Source: G963668655 sp963668655 (GTDB taxonomy: Bacteria > Myxococcota_A > SURF-8). Taken from it: a stretch of DNA of 64,000 nucleotides. Location of the stretch: assembly GCA_963668655.2 (NCBI GenBank), contig CAXXPQ010000001.1:806001-870000 (forward strand), written 5' to 3'. The position numbers and the translations under genes are program-made. This document shows positions 57,447 through 64,000 of the stretch, in pieces. The stretch's first letter is position 1. Every line of letters starts with the position of its first letter. A model generated the notes under the pieces. The model saw only the letters and a list, made by a program, of their open reading frames with translations, ran no database searches and was not told the origin of the DNA.

Positions 57447-57505
57447 AGTGCCCGGATTGTCTTGGAAATACAGGTATTCATGTCCGGGTGCGTCATGCGA
57501 GGAAT

Positions 57506-58051
57506 TCAGGGAATGCCGTGAAAGATCACCCGCGCTCCCGGGCCGATCCCCCACGTTTCCGCCTGGCCCGCGTTTACCTCCAGGACGTAGCGGCTCGGCC
57601 GCCGGACGTAATAACTGCTCGTATCCAGCGGGCGGGTGCGTTTCGAAACTCCGGCGACTTCCATTTTTGCATTGATGAAAATCATGTCCAGCGAAATGGG
57701 CGTGTCCTTCATCCAGAACGTCTGGATATGCTCGGTGGGAAAGAGAAAAAGCATGCCCGCGTCGGCGTCCAGTTGCGAGCGTCCCATCAGGCCCTGCCGC
57801 CGTTCGGCGTCCGTGCGGGCCAGTTCCACGGAATAAACCACCCGGCGACCCTCCTCGGTGAGAATTTCCACCGAGGGACGCTCTTCGGCCGGACGGGCGG
57901 TCGTCGCGCCGTTTTTATCCGGACCGCTGCATCCGGCGGGAAGCAGGAAACCGAGAACAAGGAAGTATCCGGAAAGCAAAATAGGAATAAACCCGATCCA
58001 AACGAAGTTCGTTTTTCCGGTTTTCCGAAATCTTTCTCCTTTTCCGCTCAC
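57506..58051 (-). CDS. DUF192-domain lipoprotein
   Basis: A 181-residue exported protein. A membrane/signal segment (FVWIGFIPILLSGYFLVLGF) ends in LLPAGC, a plausible lipobox. The DUF192 domain (about 60-178) has the signature ERRQGLMGRSQL, GMLFLFPTEHIQTFWMKDT and ISLDMIFIN. The function of the family is not established. It overlaps the upstream BcrA-like gene by 4 bases (ATGA), so it is the third gene of the activator operon. The relation to those ATPases is not understood. Confidence 0.85.
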   Translation of the reverse strand: MSGKGERFRKTGKTNFVWIGFIPILLSGYFLVLGFLLPAGCSGPDKNGATTARPAEERPSVEILTEEGRRVVYSVELARTDAERRQGLMGRSQLDADAGMLFLFPTEHIQTFWMKDTPISLDMIFINAKMEVAGVSKRTRPLDTSSYYVRRPSRYVLEVNAGQAETWGIGPGARVIFHGIP

Positions 58052-58929
58052 TTCGCCCCTTCCTTCTTCCGTTTTTTCGCAAGCGCCGCATCGGCGAAAA
58101 GCGCCGCGCCCAGGGCCCCCGCGATCTGGCTGTCGATGTCCGAGCGCAGAGCCTGCATGCCGATGCGTTTTTCCACGCGTCGCACCACGCCGATATTTTT
58201 AGCGATTCCCCCGGTGATGAAAAAGGCCGGCTGTAAATCCAACCGATCGAGCAGCGCGGCCACGCGCCTTGCCATGGCGGAACAGTAGGCTGCTAGAACG
58301 GTTTCCCGGCTGGCCCCCTTGCGCATCATGGCCATGGCCTCGGTCTTGGCGAAGACCACGCAGGTGGAACTTACCGGCTCGGGCTCGGTGTCGATTTCGA
58401 AGGAACGCGGGCCGATTTCCTCGATGGGCACGGATAAAAGATCCGCGATCACCTCCATGCCCCGCCCGGTTCCGGCGGCGCACTTGTCGTTCATCAGGAA
58501 ATTCACGACCTTGCCGTTTTCGTCGCAGCGGATGACCTTGCAGTCCTGGCCGCCCATGTCCAGAATGGTGCGCACCTGCGGCCCCGCCATGAAGTGGCTG
58601 GCTCGGGCGTGACAGGCGATCTCCGTGACCGATTTGTTTGCGAAGGGCACGTTCACCCGGCCGTAACCGGTTCCCACCGTGAAGTGGATGTCCTCCAGCG
58701 TCAGGCCGACTCCCGAAAGCGCCATCTCCGCCGCCTTTTTCGCCGCGTCGGGACTGCTCGAACCCGTGCGGGTGGAGGCGTAGGCCGAGAGCTTTCCATC
58801 CGCCAAAAGCACGGCCTGGCTGCTTACCGATCCCACGTCCACGCCCAGCGTCCGGCTTTCCGCCGTACGGACATCCGCCGTCTCGTCCCGCCAGGCGGCT
58901 TCCTTCCAGCGCCAGAATTCGCCGCTCAT
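58048..58929 (-). CDS. BadF/BadG/BcrA/BcrD-family ATPase, larger subunit
   Basis: A 293-residue ASKHA-fold ATPase of the activator class that drives electrons into 2-hydroxyacyl-CoA dehydratases or class I benzoyl-CoA reductases. It has TLGVDVGSVSSQAVLL (phosphate 1), GTGYGRVNVPFANKSVTEI (family signature) and ILDMGGQDCKVI. NDKCAAGTGRGMEV and STCVVFAKTEAM supply the two Cys ligands that bridge a [4Fe-4S] cluster between subunits, and FITGGIAKNIGVV follows. The start at 58929 overlaps the preceding BcrD-like gene (ATGA). The catalytic partner subunits are not in the window. Confidence 0.9.
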   Translation of the reverse strand: MSGEFWRWKEAAWRDETADVRTAESRTLGVDVGSVSSQAVLLADGKLSAYASTRTGSSSPDAAKKAAEMALSGVGLTLEDIHFTVGTGYGRVNVPFANKSVTEIACHARASHFMAGPQVRTILDMGGQDCKVIRCDENGKVVNFLMNDKCAAGTGRGMEVIADLLSVPIEEIGPRSFEIDTEPEPVSSTCVVFAKTEAMAMMRKGASRETVLAAYCSAMARRVAALLDRLDLQPAFFITGGIAKNIGVVRRVEKRIGMQALRSDIDSQIAGALGAALFADAALAKKRKKEGAK

Positions 58930-59711
58930 GAACGTTCCCCCTTTCCGGCCAGCGCCAGAAGCGCCGCGCCTTCCGCGCCCGAAAACAGCGGATCTTCCGA
59001 AGCCCGGCAATCGGCCACGCCCAGTTCCTTGGCCAGGGCGTGTACGAAGCTTCGGCTGCAGGCCATGCCGCCGGTGACCACCAGCGGCGTTTCCAGCCCC
59101 ACTCGGCGGACCAGCACGGCCGTTCGCGAAGCGATGGAATCCGCGATGGCTCGGGCGATGTCCTCTTTGGGTGTGGGTCGATGCAAAAGGGAAACCACTT
59201 CCGATTCCGCGAAGACCACGCACTGGGAGTTCAGTTTCACTTGGCCGGAACCGCCTTCGGCGAAGCGATCCAGATCCTCCACCGTAGCGTCCAGCACCCG
59301 CGCCATGGAATCCAGAAAGGCTCCGGCTCCGGCCGCGCATTTTTCGTTCATGGCGAAATCCAGCACCCGGCCGTCTTCCGAAAGCCGGATGGCCCGGGCG
59401 CTTTCCGCTCCCACGTCCACCACCAGGCGCGCCTCCGGGTGATGTTCCCGCACGCCCCGGGCCGCCGCGCCCACTTCCGTAAGCACCCGATCGACGCCCA
59501 ATTCCCCGGCCGCCTCGCCCACCGCCGCCACCGTGTCGAGCATGGAACGTGTCAGTTTCGCGATCTCCAAGGCTTCGGCAAGCGCCTCGGCCGCCGCGCC
59601 CAACGGGTCGAAACCGCCCGTCCGCCACGCCCGGGACAGAATACCGCTTTCCTCATCGGCCAGGGCGACCTTCACCGTCCGCGTTCCGATATCGATGCCC
59701 GCCGTGCGCAT
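58926..59711 (-). CDS. BadF/BadG/BcrA/BcrD-family ATPase, smaller subunit (BcrD-like)
   Basis: A 261-residue paralogue of the downstream gene. It keeps AGIDIGTRTVKVAL, VVDVGAESARAIRL, MNEKCAAGAGAFLDSMA and QCVVFAESEVVSLL, i.e. both cluster-ligating Cys. The GxGYGR signature is replaced by VAAVGEAAGELGVDRV-like sequence, typical of the D-type subunit. Together the pair resembles the heterodimeric BcrA/BcrD activator of class I benzoyl-CoA reductase, whereas dehydratase activators are usually homodimers. A GGAGG site precedes the ATG at 59711. Confidence 0.85.
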   Translation of the reverse strand: MRTAGIDIGTRTVKVALADEESGILSRAWRTGGFDPLGAAAEALAEALEIAKLTRSMLDTVAAVGEAAGELGVDRVLTEVGAAARGVREHHPEARLVVDVGAESARAIRLSEDGRVLDFAMNEKCAAGAGAFLDSMARVLDATVEDLDRFAEGGSGQVKLNSQCVVFAESEVVSLLHRPTPKEDIARAIADSIASRTAVLVRRVGLETPLVVTGGMACSRSFVHALAKELGVADCRASEDPLFSGAEGAALLALAGKGERS

Positions 59712-59784
59712 GGCCCCGTCCTCCTTGTCGTTTCTGGTTGTCGAACATTCCCGGGATTTCCGGCGATATTCCTCGATGAGAGGC

Positions 59785-59814
59785 ATTGTAACGGACGAAC
59801 CGGCTTTCCGACAA
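59785..59814 (-). promoter_or_regulatory. Promoter of the BcrD-BcrA-DUF192 operon
   Basis: Minus strand TTGTCG (59809-59814), 18-base spacer, TACAAT (59785-59790), about 74 bases upstream of the first ATG. Confidence 0.55.
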
Positions 59815-59897
59815 GTTTATGCCGAAAGCCGGACGATACGAAGCGGCGTCATTTCGATTGGAACAGGGAAAACCGGATGAAAATCAAAGAGATGCTT

Positions 59898-60449
59898 CTA
59901 CATCTCGCAGACGCTGCGACTTTCCCGTATCAGCTGGAAAAGCCGTTTTCCGTCCACGCCTTCCAGGGGACAGGGGCTTTCGGCGCGCTCTATCCTCCGG
60001 AGGAAGTTTCGCTTTTTCGAGATACCCGCCTGGAGAAAGTCACCCATCGTGAACGTTTCGCCGCCCGCGAAACGAAAGGCGAGCTGCTCGTCCAGAAGAT
60101 CCTGAATCTCGGCCAGCTTTCGCTTGCATCGATCCGAACGCTGAAAGGTTCCCCCATGGATCCGGGTCAGGAAATGGGCGATTTCCTTATAAAATTCCAG
60201 GCAGTGCGCCCCGGCGAGCGCCAAGGCTTCCAGACGATTCCACTGGGAGGCGTCGGAGGCGTTCATCCGACTTTGTTCGGCCTGGAGCGCGTTTTTCTCG
60301 GATTTGTGCAAAAGCGCCTTGGCGAAGGCGGCGCGCAGGGATGCCTGGCCTTTTTCCGAATAATTCACGCAGCTTGGAGCGGAGACGGACAGAAAAACGA
60401 AAACCGCCGCAAGCGCCAGCCAACCGAATCTGCCGGTCGGATTTTGCAT
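59898..60449 (-). CDS. Small lipoprotein of unknown function
   Basis: A 183-residue predicted lipoprotein; the signal segment FGWLALAAVFVFLSVSAPSC ends in a weak lipobox (APSC). The mature part is helical and basic (NYSEKGQASLRAAFAKALLH, KSEKNALQAEQ, LAGAHCLEFYKEIAHFLTRI) with Cys residues. I do not recognise the family. No clear Shine-Dalgarno precedes the ATG at 60449; a GTG at 60506 is an alternative. It follows the OMP gene by 60 bases on the same strand and may be co-transcribed with it. Confidence 0.55.
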   Translation of the reverse strand: MQNPTGRFGWLALAAVFVFLSVSAPSCVNYSEKGQASLRAAFAKALLHKSEKNALQAEQSRMNASDASQWNRLEALALAGAHCLEFYKEIAHFLTRIHGGTFQRSDRCKRKLAEIQDLLDEQLAFRFAGGETFTMGDFLQAGISKKRNFLRRIERAESPCPLEGVDGKRLFQLIRESRSVCEM

Positions 60450-60509
60450 CGGCCATGAAGCGAAAGGGAGGCTGCGGAAGCGGAACTCTATTCGGGACGA
60501 CGGCACGGA

Positions 60510-61514
60510 TCAGAAGGTGACGCGCATGTCCGCGTTCACGCCCCAGTCCTGGCGGCGTTCCCGCTGGGTGATGGGAACCACAGCGCCCAGTCCGCCCTCG
60601 AAACGCTTGTAAATGATGTGCAGCCCCGCCCGGGCGTCCAATTGATGGGTGGCGTAGTACATCAGGTTCAGCCGTTCGGCTTCGGTGGTGATGTCCATTT
60701 CGTTGCGGGCCAGGGCCCGAGCCACGGCCTCGTCGATGTCCCGGAACCAGACCGTATCGTCCACCTGAAGGTTGATGTAGGCGATCTGTTTGATTTTCAA
60801 GAGGAAATTCACCCGGCCGAATACGCCGTGGGTCAGTTCCTCGTTGTCCTGGGGCGCGTATTTATACCCCGGAACATAGGCGGGTTCGTCCGGATCGGTG
60901 ATATCCAGAAGGTATTGAAGGTCCAGTTCGATGCCGAACCATTCGGGCACGGCGTCGAAATACCACTGCATGCCCGGGCTGACCTCGTAAATGGGCGGCT
61001 CGCCCTCGCGCGCGGAGATGGGAAAAGCGCCGGTGAGCGAAACCGAACCCCAGATGCGTTCGCGGTTCAGGAACCGATATTTGGGCGTGATGTCGATACG
61101 GGTGTTGGAATCCTTCATGTTTTGGGTTTTCACCATGCAATCGGAAACCTCGCCCTGGCAGACCTGGTAGCTCAGATCCTGCTTGATGTTCTCGTATTTG
61201 ATCTGCACGAGGAAGGCGAAGACGTCTTCCTTGGCCAGTTGCAGGCCGAAGATCGCACCGTACATATTTTTATCGAAGCCTTCCACCTGTCCCTGGGCCG
61301 TGATGAAGCCGAAACGGGCGTAATTCTCCACCCGGGCGTCGGGCCGGAAACCGAAGGGCGGCGCATAGGCCAGGTTGAAACGTCCCTTGGTCAGGGAATC
61401 GCCTGCCGGGGCATTGTCGGCCTCTTGAGCCGCTTCCTCCGCCTGGACGGGGAGCGCCCCGAGCAAGACGGCCAGGAAAAGCAGCGCGATGAACGGCCCG
61501 ATTTTGGTCCTCAT
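60510..61514 (-). CDS. Outer-membrane beta-barrel protein
   Basis: A 334-residue exported protein. The signal peptide (IGPFIALLFLAVLLGALPVQA) is cut near residue 25. Alternating hydrophobic strands follow (RFNLAYAPPFGFRP, FAFLVQIKYENIKQD, RIWGSVSLTGAFPIS, WFGIELDLQYLLDI, AGLHIIYKRFEGGLGAVV). The last residue is Phe, the usual BAM-recognition end of outer-membrane barrels. The specific family is not recognised. GGGAG precedes the ATG at 61514. It is divergent from another outer-membrane protein gene, sharing a promoter region. Confidence 0.75.
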   Translation of the reverse strand: MRTKIGPFIALLFLAVLLGALPVQAEEAAQEADNAPAGDSLTKGRFNLAYAPPFGFRPDARVENYARFGFITAQGQVEGFDKNMYGAIFGLQLAKEDVFAFLVQIKYENIKQDLSYQVCQGEVSDCMVKTQNMKDSNTRIDITPKYRFLNRERIWGSVSLTGAFPISAREGEPPIYEVSPGMQWYFDAVPEWFGIELDLQYLLDITDPDEPAYVPGYKYAPQDNEELTHGVFGRVNFLLKIKQIAYINLQVDDTVWFRDIDEAVARALARNEMDITTEAERLNLMYYATHQLDARAGLHIIYKRFEGGLGAVVPITQRERRQDWGVNADMRVTF

Positions 61515-61571
61515 GCTTCGGCTCCCTTCAGCTTCAGCGGGTGAAAAAATGGCATCTATCTTCGATTTTTT

Positions 61572-61600
61572 GACGTATCGCATTTTTGGCGGAGTGTCAA
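61572..61600 (-). promoter_or_regulatory. Promoter of the beta-barrel protein gene
   Basis: Minus strand TTGACA (61595-61600), 17-base spacer, TACGTC (61572-61577). Confidence 0.55.
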
Positions 61601-61651
61601 GATTTTTCTTAAAAGACGGGTAGTTACGCCATATTGGCTCCGACAAAAAGC

Positions 61652-61681
61652 TTGACAGGCCCGTTTTCCCCATGCTATGAA
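61652..61681 (+). promoter_or_regulatory. Promoter of the porin-like gene
   Basis: TTGACA (61652-61657), 18-base spacer, TATGAA (61676-61681), about 70 bases before the ATG. Confidence 0.6.
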
Positions 61682-61750
61682 TCCGTCCGATACCTGTCCA
61701 TGCGCCAAGAGCCATTTACCGGTGCGGAGACCGCCATTAGGGGAGAGCAC

Positions 61751-63838
61751 ATGACTTCGAGACTGCTACAATTATCGGTCGCTTCGGCAGTATTCGTCCT
61801 CTGGACGACGTTCGGGTGGGCCCAGGAGACGCCTCCGTCCGCCGCTCCGACGGACCCCGGACCTCCCGCCGCCGCTCCGGCCGATTCCGGCGAAAAGCCC
61901 GCCGAAAAGGCGGACATCGCCCCGGCCGTGGATGCGTTGCAGAAGGCGAAGGAAAAAATGGAAGCGGAGAAGGCGCAAAAGGCCGCCGCATCCCCGAGTT
62001 CCCCCATCGCCGCCCCGGCTCCCGCTCCCCCGGCGAAGGACGACGCCGCTGAATTGAGCGATCTGGAAGATCTGGAGGAACTGGAAGAACTGGAGTCCAT
62101 GAACGACGCCGAACTGGCGGTGGAGGAGCAGCTCAAGTTCTTCGAACTGGACGGCTATTTCCGCGTGCGCACCGACCTGTTCCATCGCCTCGACCTGGGA
62201 ATCTACAACGAGTTGCGTCCCCTGGGCGACCTGGGAACCGCCGACCACACCAGCAATATCAAGAAAAAAGACAATACCCTCGGCTCCGCCAACATGCGCC
62301 TGCGCCTGTCGCCCACGTTGAACGTCAGTGAAGACATCAAGATCAAGATGGACTTCGATCTGCTGGACAACGTGGTCATGGGCTCCACGCCGGATACTTT
62401 CCTGCGAGGCGGCTCCGGCGGACTGGCTCCGGGCATCGCGGCGTTCAGCACCGCCCAGGTTCCGCCCCAGTCCGGGCGGAACTCGGACGTGGATTCCATT
62501 CAGGTGCGACACGTCTGGGCCGAGGTGCGCACCCCCATCGGCGTACTCAAGTTCGGCCGGCAGCCTTCCCACTGGGGAACCGGCATGTACATCAACGACG
62601 GAAGCTGCCTGGACTGCGACTACGGAGACTCCGTGGACCGCATCCTGTTCGGAACGAAGGTGTTCGAGCACATCCTGTTCGTGAACATGGATTTCGTGAA
62701 CGAGGGCGTCACGGACGATACCTCCTTCGAGTACCGGGGGCAGGACAAGGACGCCACCCAATTGGACGATACCCAGCAGATCGGCTTCGGTTTCGCTCGC
62801 AAGCATTCCGACGCCGAGGCGGAAGAACTGCTGGAAAACGACGACTGGATCCTGGATTACGGAATGATCAACGTCTTCCGCTGGCAGTCCTACTCCCTGG
62901 AACAATCCGTCATCGGAGATTACGACACCTTCGGCGGCCAGCCTCCCGCCGGGGATTTCGCCAGCCGCCAGACCCTGCGTTCCCAGTTGATTCAGCGCGA
63001 CCTGAACCTGTACATCGGCGATATCTGGGCCCGTTTCCTGTACAAACGCCTGCATATCGAGTTCGAGGCCGCTTTCCTCGTCGGCGCTCTGGGCGACGCG
63101 GCCAAGGACGCCGCCGAGCAGAAGTCCCTCCGAGCCAAGGGCATCACGGACAATAGCGTGGACATCAATCAATACGGCTTCGTGTTGCAGATCGATTACA
63201 AATTCCTGGACGACGCCTTGTTCGTGGGCGCGGAATGGGGCTGGGCCAGCGGCGATCCCTACCACGGGGAAAGCTACGACACCGGCTTCGGCGTTTATCC
63301 CTATCAGAACCGCCAGTTCGCGGACGCCAAGTACCAGCGCACGAAATACGGCCCCATGATCGAGGATCGGGCCGTGACCAACTTCCGTTTCGATCCGGAC
63401 TATCACGTGGATCTGATCCTCTTCAGAGAGATCATCGGAACGGTCACCGACGCCACCTATCTGAAGCCCACGGTGCAGTACAACATCACGCCCTCCATCG
63501 GCTTGCGCCTGGACGGCATTCTTTCCTGGGCGCTGGAACCCGACAGCACGCCTTCCTACTATCACATGAAGTTCGAAAACATGGAGGACGTGAAGTCCGG
63601 CCTGCCCGTGAAGCGGAAAACCAGCAGTTTTCTGGGGTGGGAACTGGACCTGGAACTTTTCTATAAATCTTTCGACGGCTTCGGCAGCGGTTTGCAGTAC
63701 GGCGTATTCTTCCCGGGCAGCGCCTTCGGCTACTGGGATCCCGACTACATCGACAAGAACGGAAACCGTTCGCCCACGTGGTTCAACGCACCGAATATCG
63801 CCCAGACGCTGCAATGGCGTCTGACCGTGGAATTCTAG
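61751..63838 (+). CDS. Porin-like outer-membrane protein with Ala/Pro and acidic N-terminal region
   Basis: A 695-residue exported protein. The signal peptide is MTSRLLQLSVASAVFVLWTT, ending near GWAQ. A Pro/Ala-rich and then highly acidic stretch follows (SDLEDLEELEELESMNDAEL, about 110-130). The rest is a long series of beta strands with VRHVWAEVRTPIGVLKFGRQ, SHWGTGMYINDG and CLDCDYGDSVDRILFG, and it ends in Phe, as porins do. The layout resembles a group of large uncharacterised barrels reported from myxobacteria, but that is memory, not a search. GGGGAGAG precedes the ATG. Confidence 0.75.
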   Translation: MTSRLLQLSVASAVFVLWTTFGWAQETPPSAAPTDPGPPAAAPADSGEKPAEKADIAPAVDALQKAKEKMEAEKAQKAAASPSSPIAAPAPAPPAKDDAAELSDLEDLEELEELESMNDAELAVEEQLKFFELDGYFRVRTDLFHRLDLGIYNELRPLGDLGTADHTSNIKKKDNTLGSANMRLRLSPTLNVSEDIKIKMDFDLLDNVVMGSTPDTFLRGGSGGLAPGIAAFSTAQVPPQSGRNSDVDSIQVRHVWAEVRTPIGVLKFGRQPSHWGTGMYINDGSCLDCDYGDSVDRILFGTKVFEHILFVNMDFVNEGVTDDTSFEYRGQDKDATQLDDTQQIGFGFARKHSDAEAEELLENDDWILDYGMINVFRWQSYSLEQSVIGDYDTFGGQPPAGDFASRQTLRSQLIQRDLNLYIGDIWARFLYKRLHIEFEAAFLVGALGDAAKDAAEQKSLRAKGITDNSVDINQYGFVLQIDYKFLDDALFVGAEWGWASGDPYHGESYDTGFGVYPYQNRQFADAKYQRTKYGPMIEDRAVTNFRFDPDYHVDLILFREIIGTVTDATYLKPTVQYNITPSIGLRLDGILSWALEPDSTPSYYHMKFENMEDVKSGLPVKRKTSSFLGWELDLELFYKSFDGFGSGLQYGVFFPGSAFGYWDPDYIDKNGNRSPTWFNAPNIAQTLQWRLTVEF

Positions 63839-63857
63839 GCGAAAACCGGAAGATCCG

Positions 63858-64000
63858 ATGAAGCTTCGCCCCCACCATCTGCTGTGCCTGATCTCCTATT
63901 CCGGCCGGGGATACTCGGAGGAATTCATCCGGGCCATGAACGAGGCCCAGAAAGCCTATCTGGGCGGGGAAACCGTGGAACTGGTGGACGGCATGGATCT
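63858..64000 (+). CDS. DUF1284-domain protein (N-terminal fragment, runs off the window)
   Basis: The first 47 codons read MKLRPHHLLCLISYSGRGYS and continue EEFIRAMNEAQKAY, the diagnostic beginning of DUF1284 proteins, a small cysteine-containing family of unknown function. It starts 19 bases after the porin-like gene stop with a GGAAG site, so it may be co-transcribed. The rest lies outside the window. Confidence 0.8.
   Translation, partial: MKLRPHHLLCLISYSGRGYSEEFIRAMNEAQKAYLGGETVELVDGMD

Noticed and set aside
58048..59628. 526-codon frame that would fuse the BcrA-like protein to an upstream Gly/Arg-rich segment
   Set aside because: The upstream segment is an alternative frame of the BcrD-like gene; the ATG at 58929 with the ATGA overlap gives a protein of normal length.
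57506..59711. BcrA/BcrD-like pair taken as proof of benzoyl-CoA reductase
   Set aside because: No catalytic subunits or aromatic-ring pathway genes are in the window, so only the activator role is claimed.

Overview
The window is a G+C-rich stretch of a Gram-negative, probably anaerobic or facultative bacterium. It carries outer-membrane beta-barrel proteins, signal-peptidase-II lipoproteins with acidic Asp/Gly linkers, a meso-diaminopimelate peptidoglycan pathway, a sodium- or proton-pumping Rnf complex and a pair of BadF/BcrA-type ATPases that fire low-potential reductions. Long Asp-Gly-Asp linkers, PKD-repeat proteins and MopE-like metal-binding motifs are what one sees in deltaproteobacteria-like phyla (Myxococcota, Desulfobacterota, Bradymonadota, Lernaellota and relatives). 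That placement is inference; there is no rRNA or tRNA in the window.

Layout. 1-13866 (minus strand) is a compact division and cell-wall (dcw) operon in the order mraZ, STAS-domain gene, rsmH, ftsL, ftsI, murE, murF, mraY, ftsW, murG, murC, ddl, ftsQ, ftsA, with mostly overlapping or abutting genes. murD and murB are missing from their usual slots, and a STAS protein sits between mraZ and rsmH. A promoter followed by three 10-bp-phased AGGG repeats lies upstream of mraZ. 14.2-23.7 kb holds a long RelA/SpoT homologue whose hydrolase half is intact but whose synthetase half is degenerate, a rubrerythrin-like protein, an aldo/keto reductase, a DUF4314 gene divergent from an XRE regulator, mobB, rsmI, a PIG-L deacetylase, a thioredoxin-reductase-like flavoprotein and an isochorismatase-fold hydrolase. 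Two unusual palindromic elements lie here, at 19694-19856 and 20888-21065.

23.9-36.7 kb holds a large membrane sulfatase-like protein, a stand-alone MshEN-type protein with a very long disordered repeat region, an RluA-type pseudouridine synthase, a well-regulated acyl-CoA dehydrogenase, a metallophosphoesterase lipoprotein and a soluble-lytic-transglycosylase homologue. 36.7-37.75 kb is an IS630-type element with a -1 frameshift site. 37.9-47.6 kb is a surface/secreted block: an alpha/beta-hydrolase lipoprotein, a 1693-residue PKD-repeat protein with a C-terminal anchor and a tiny membrane partner, and a zincin lipoprotein. 47.8-50.2 kb holds a K+ channel/TrkA protein and an M28 peptidase. 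50.2-50.94 kb is an AT-rich island with a yfbU homologue, bounded by inverted hairpin repeats.

50.97-57.3 kb (minus strand) is a complete apbE-rnfCDGEAB operon. Next come a two-subunit BcrA/BcrD-like activator operon with a DUF192 lipoprotein, a small lipoprotein, two divergent outer-membrane proteins and the start of a DUF1284 gene. Rnf exchanges NADH and reduced ferredoxin with an ion gradient, and the BcrA/BcrD-like pair would consume low-potential electrons and ATP. Their proximity suggests a linked anaerobic energy economy, but no catalytic dehydratase or reductase subunits are present here.

I found no CRISPR array, prophage, tRNA or rRNA, and no complete defence system. The least explained items are the repeat-bounded AT-rich yfbU cassette, the large palindromic element downstream of rsmI with its split repeat, the synthetase-degenerate SpoT with its palindrome-rich leader, the MshEN/disordered protein, and the giant PKD protein with its 2-bp-spaced membrane partner.
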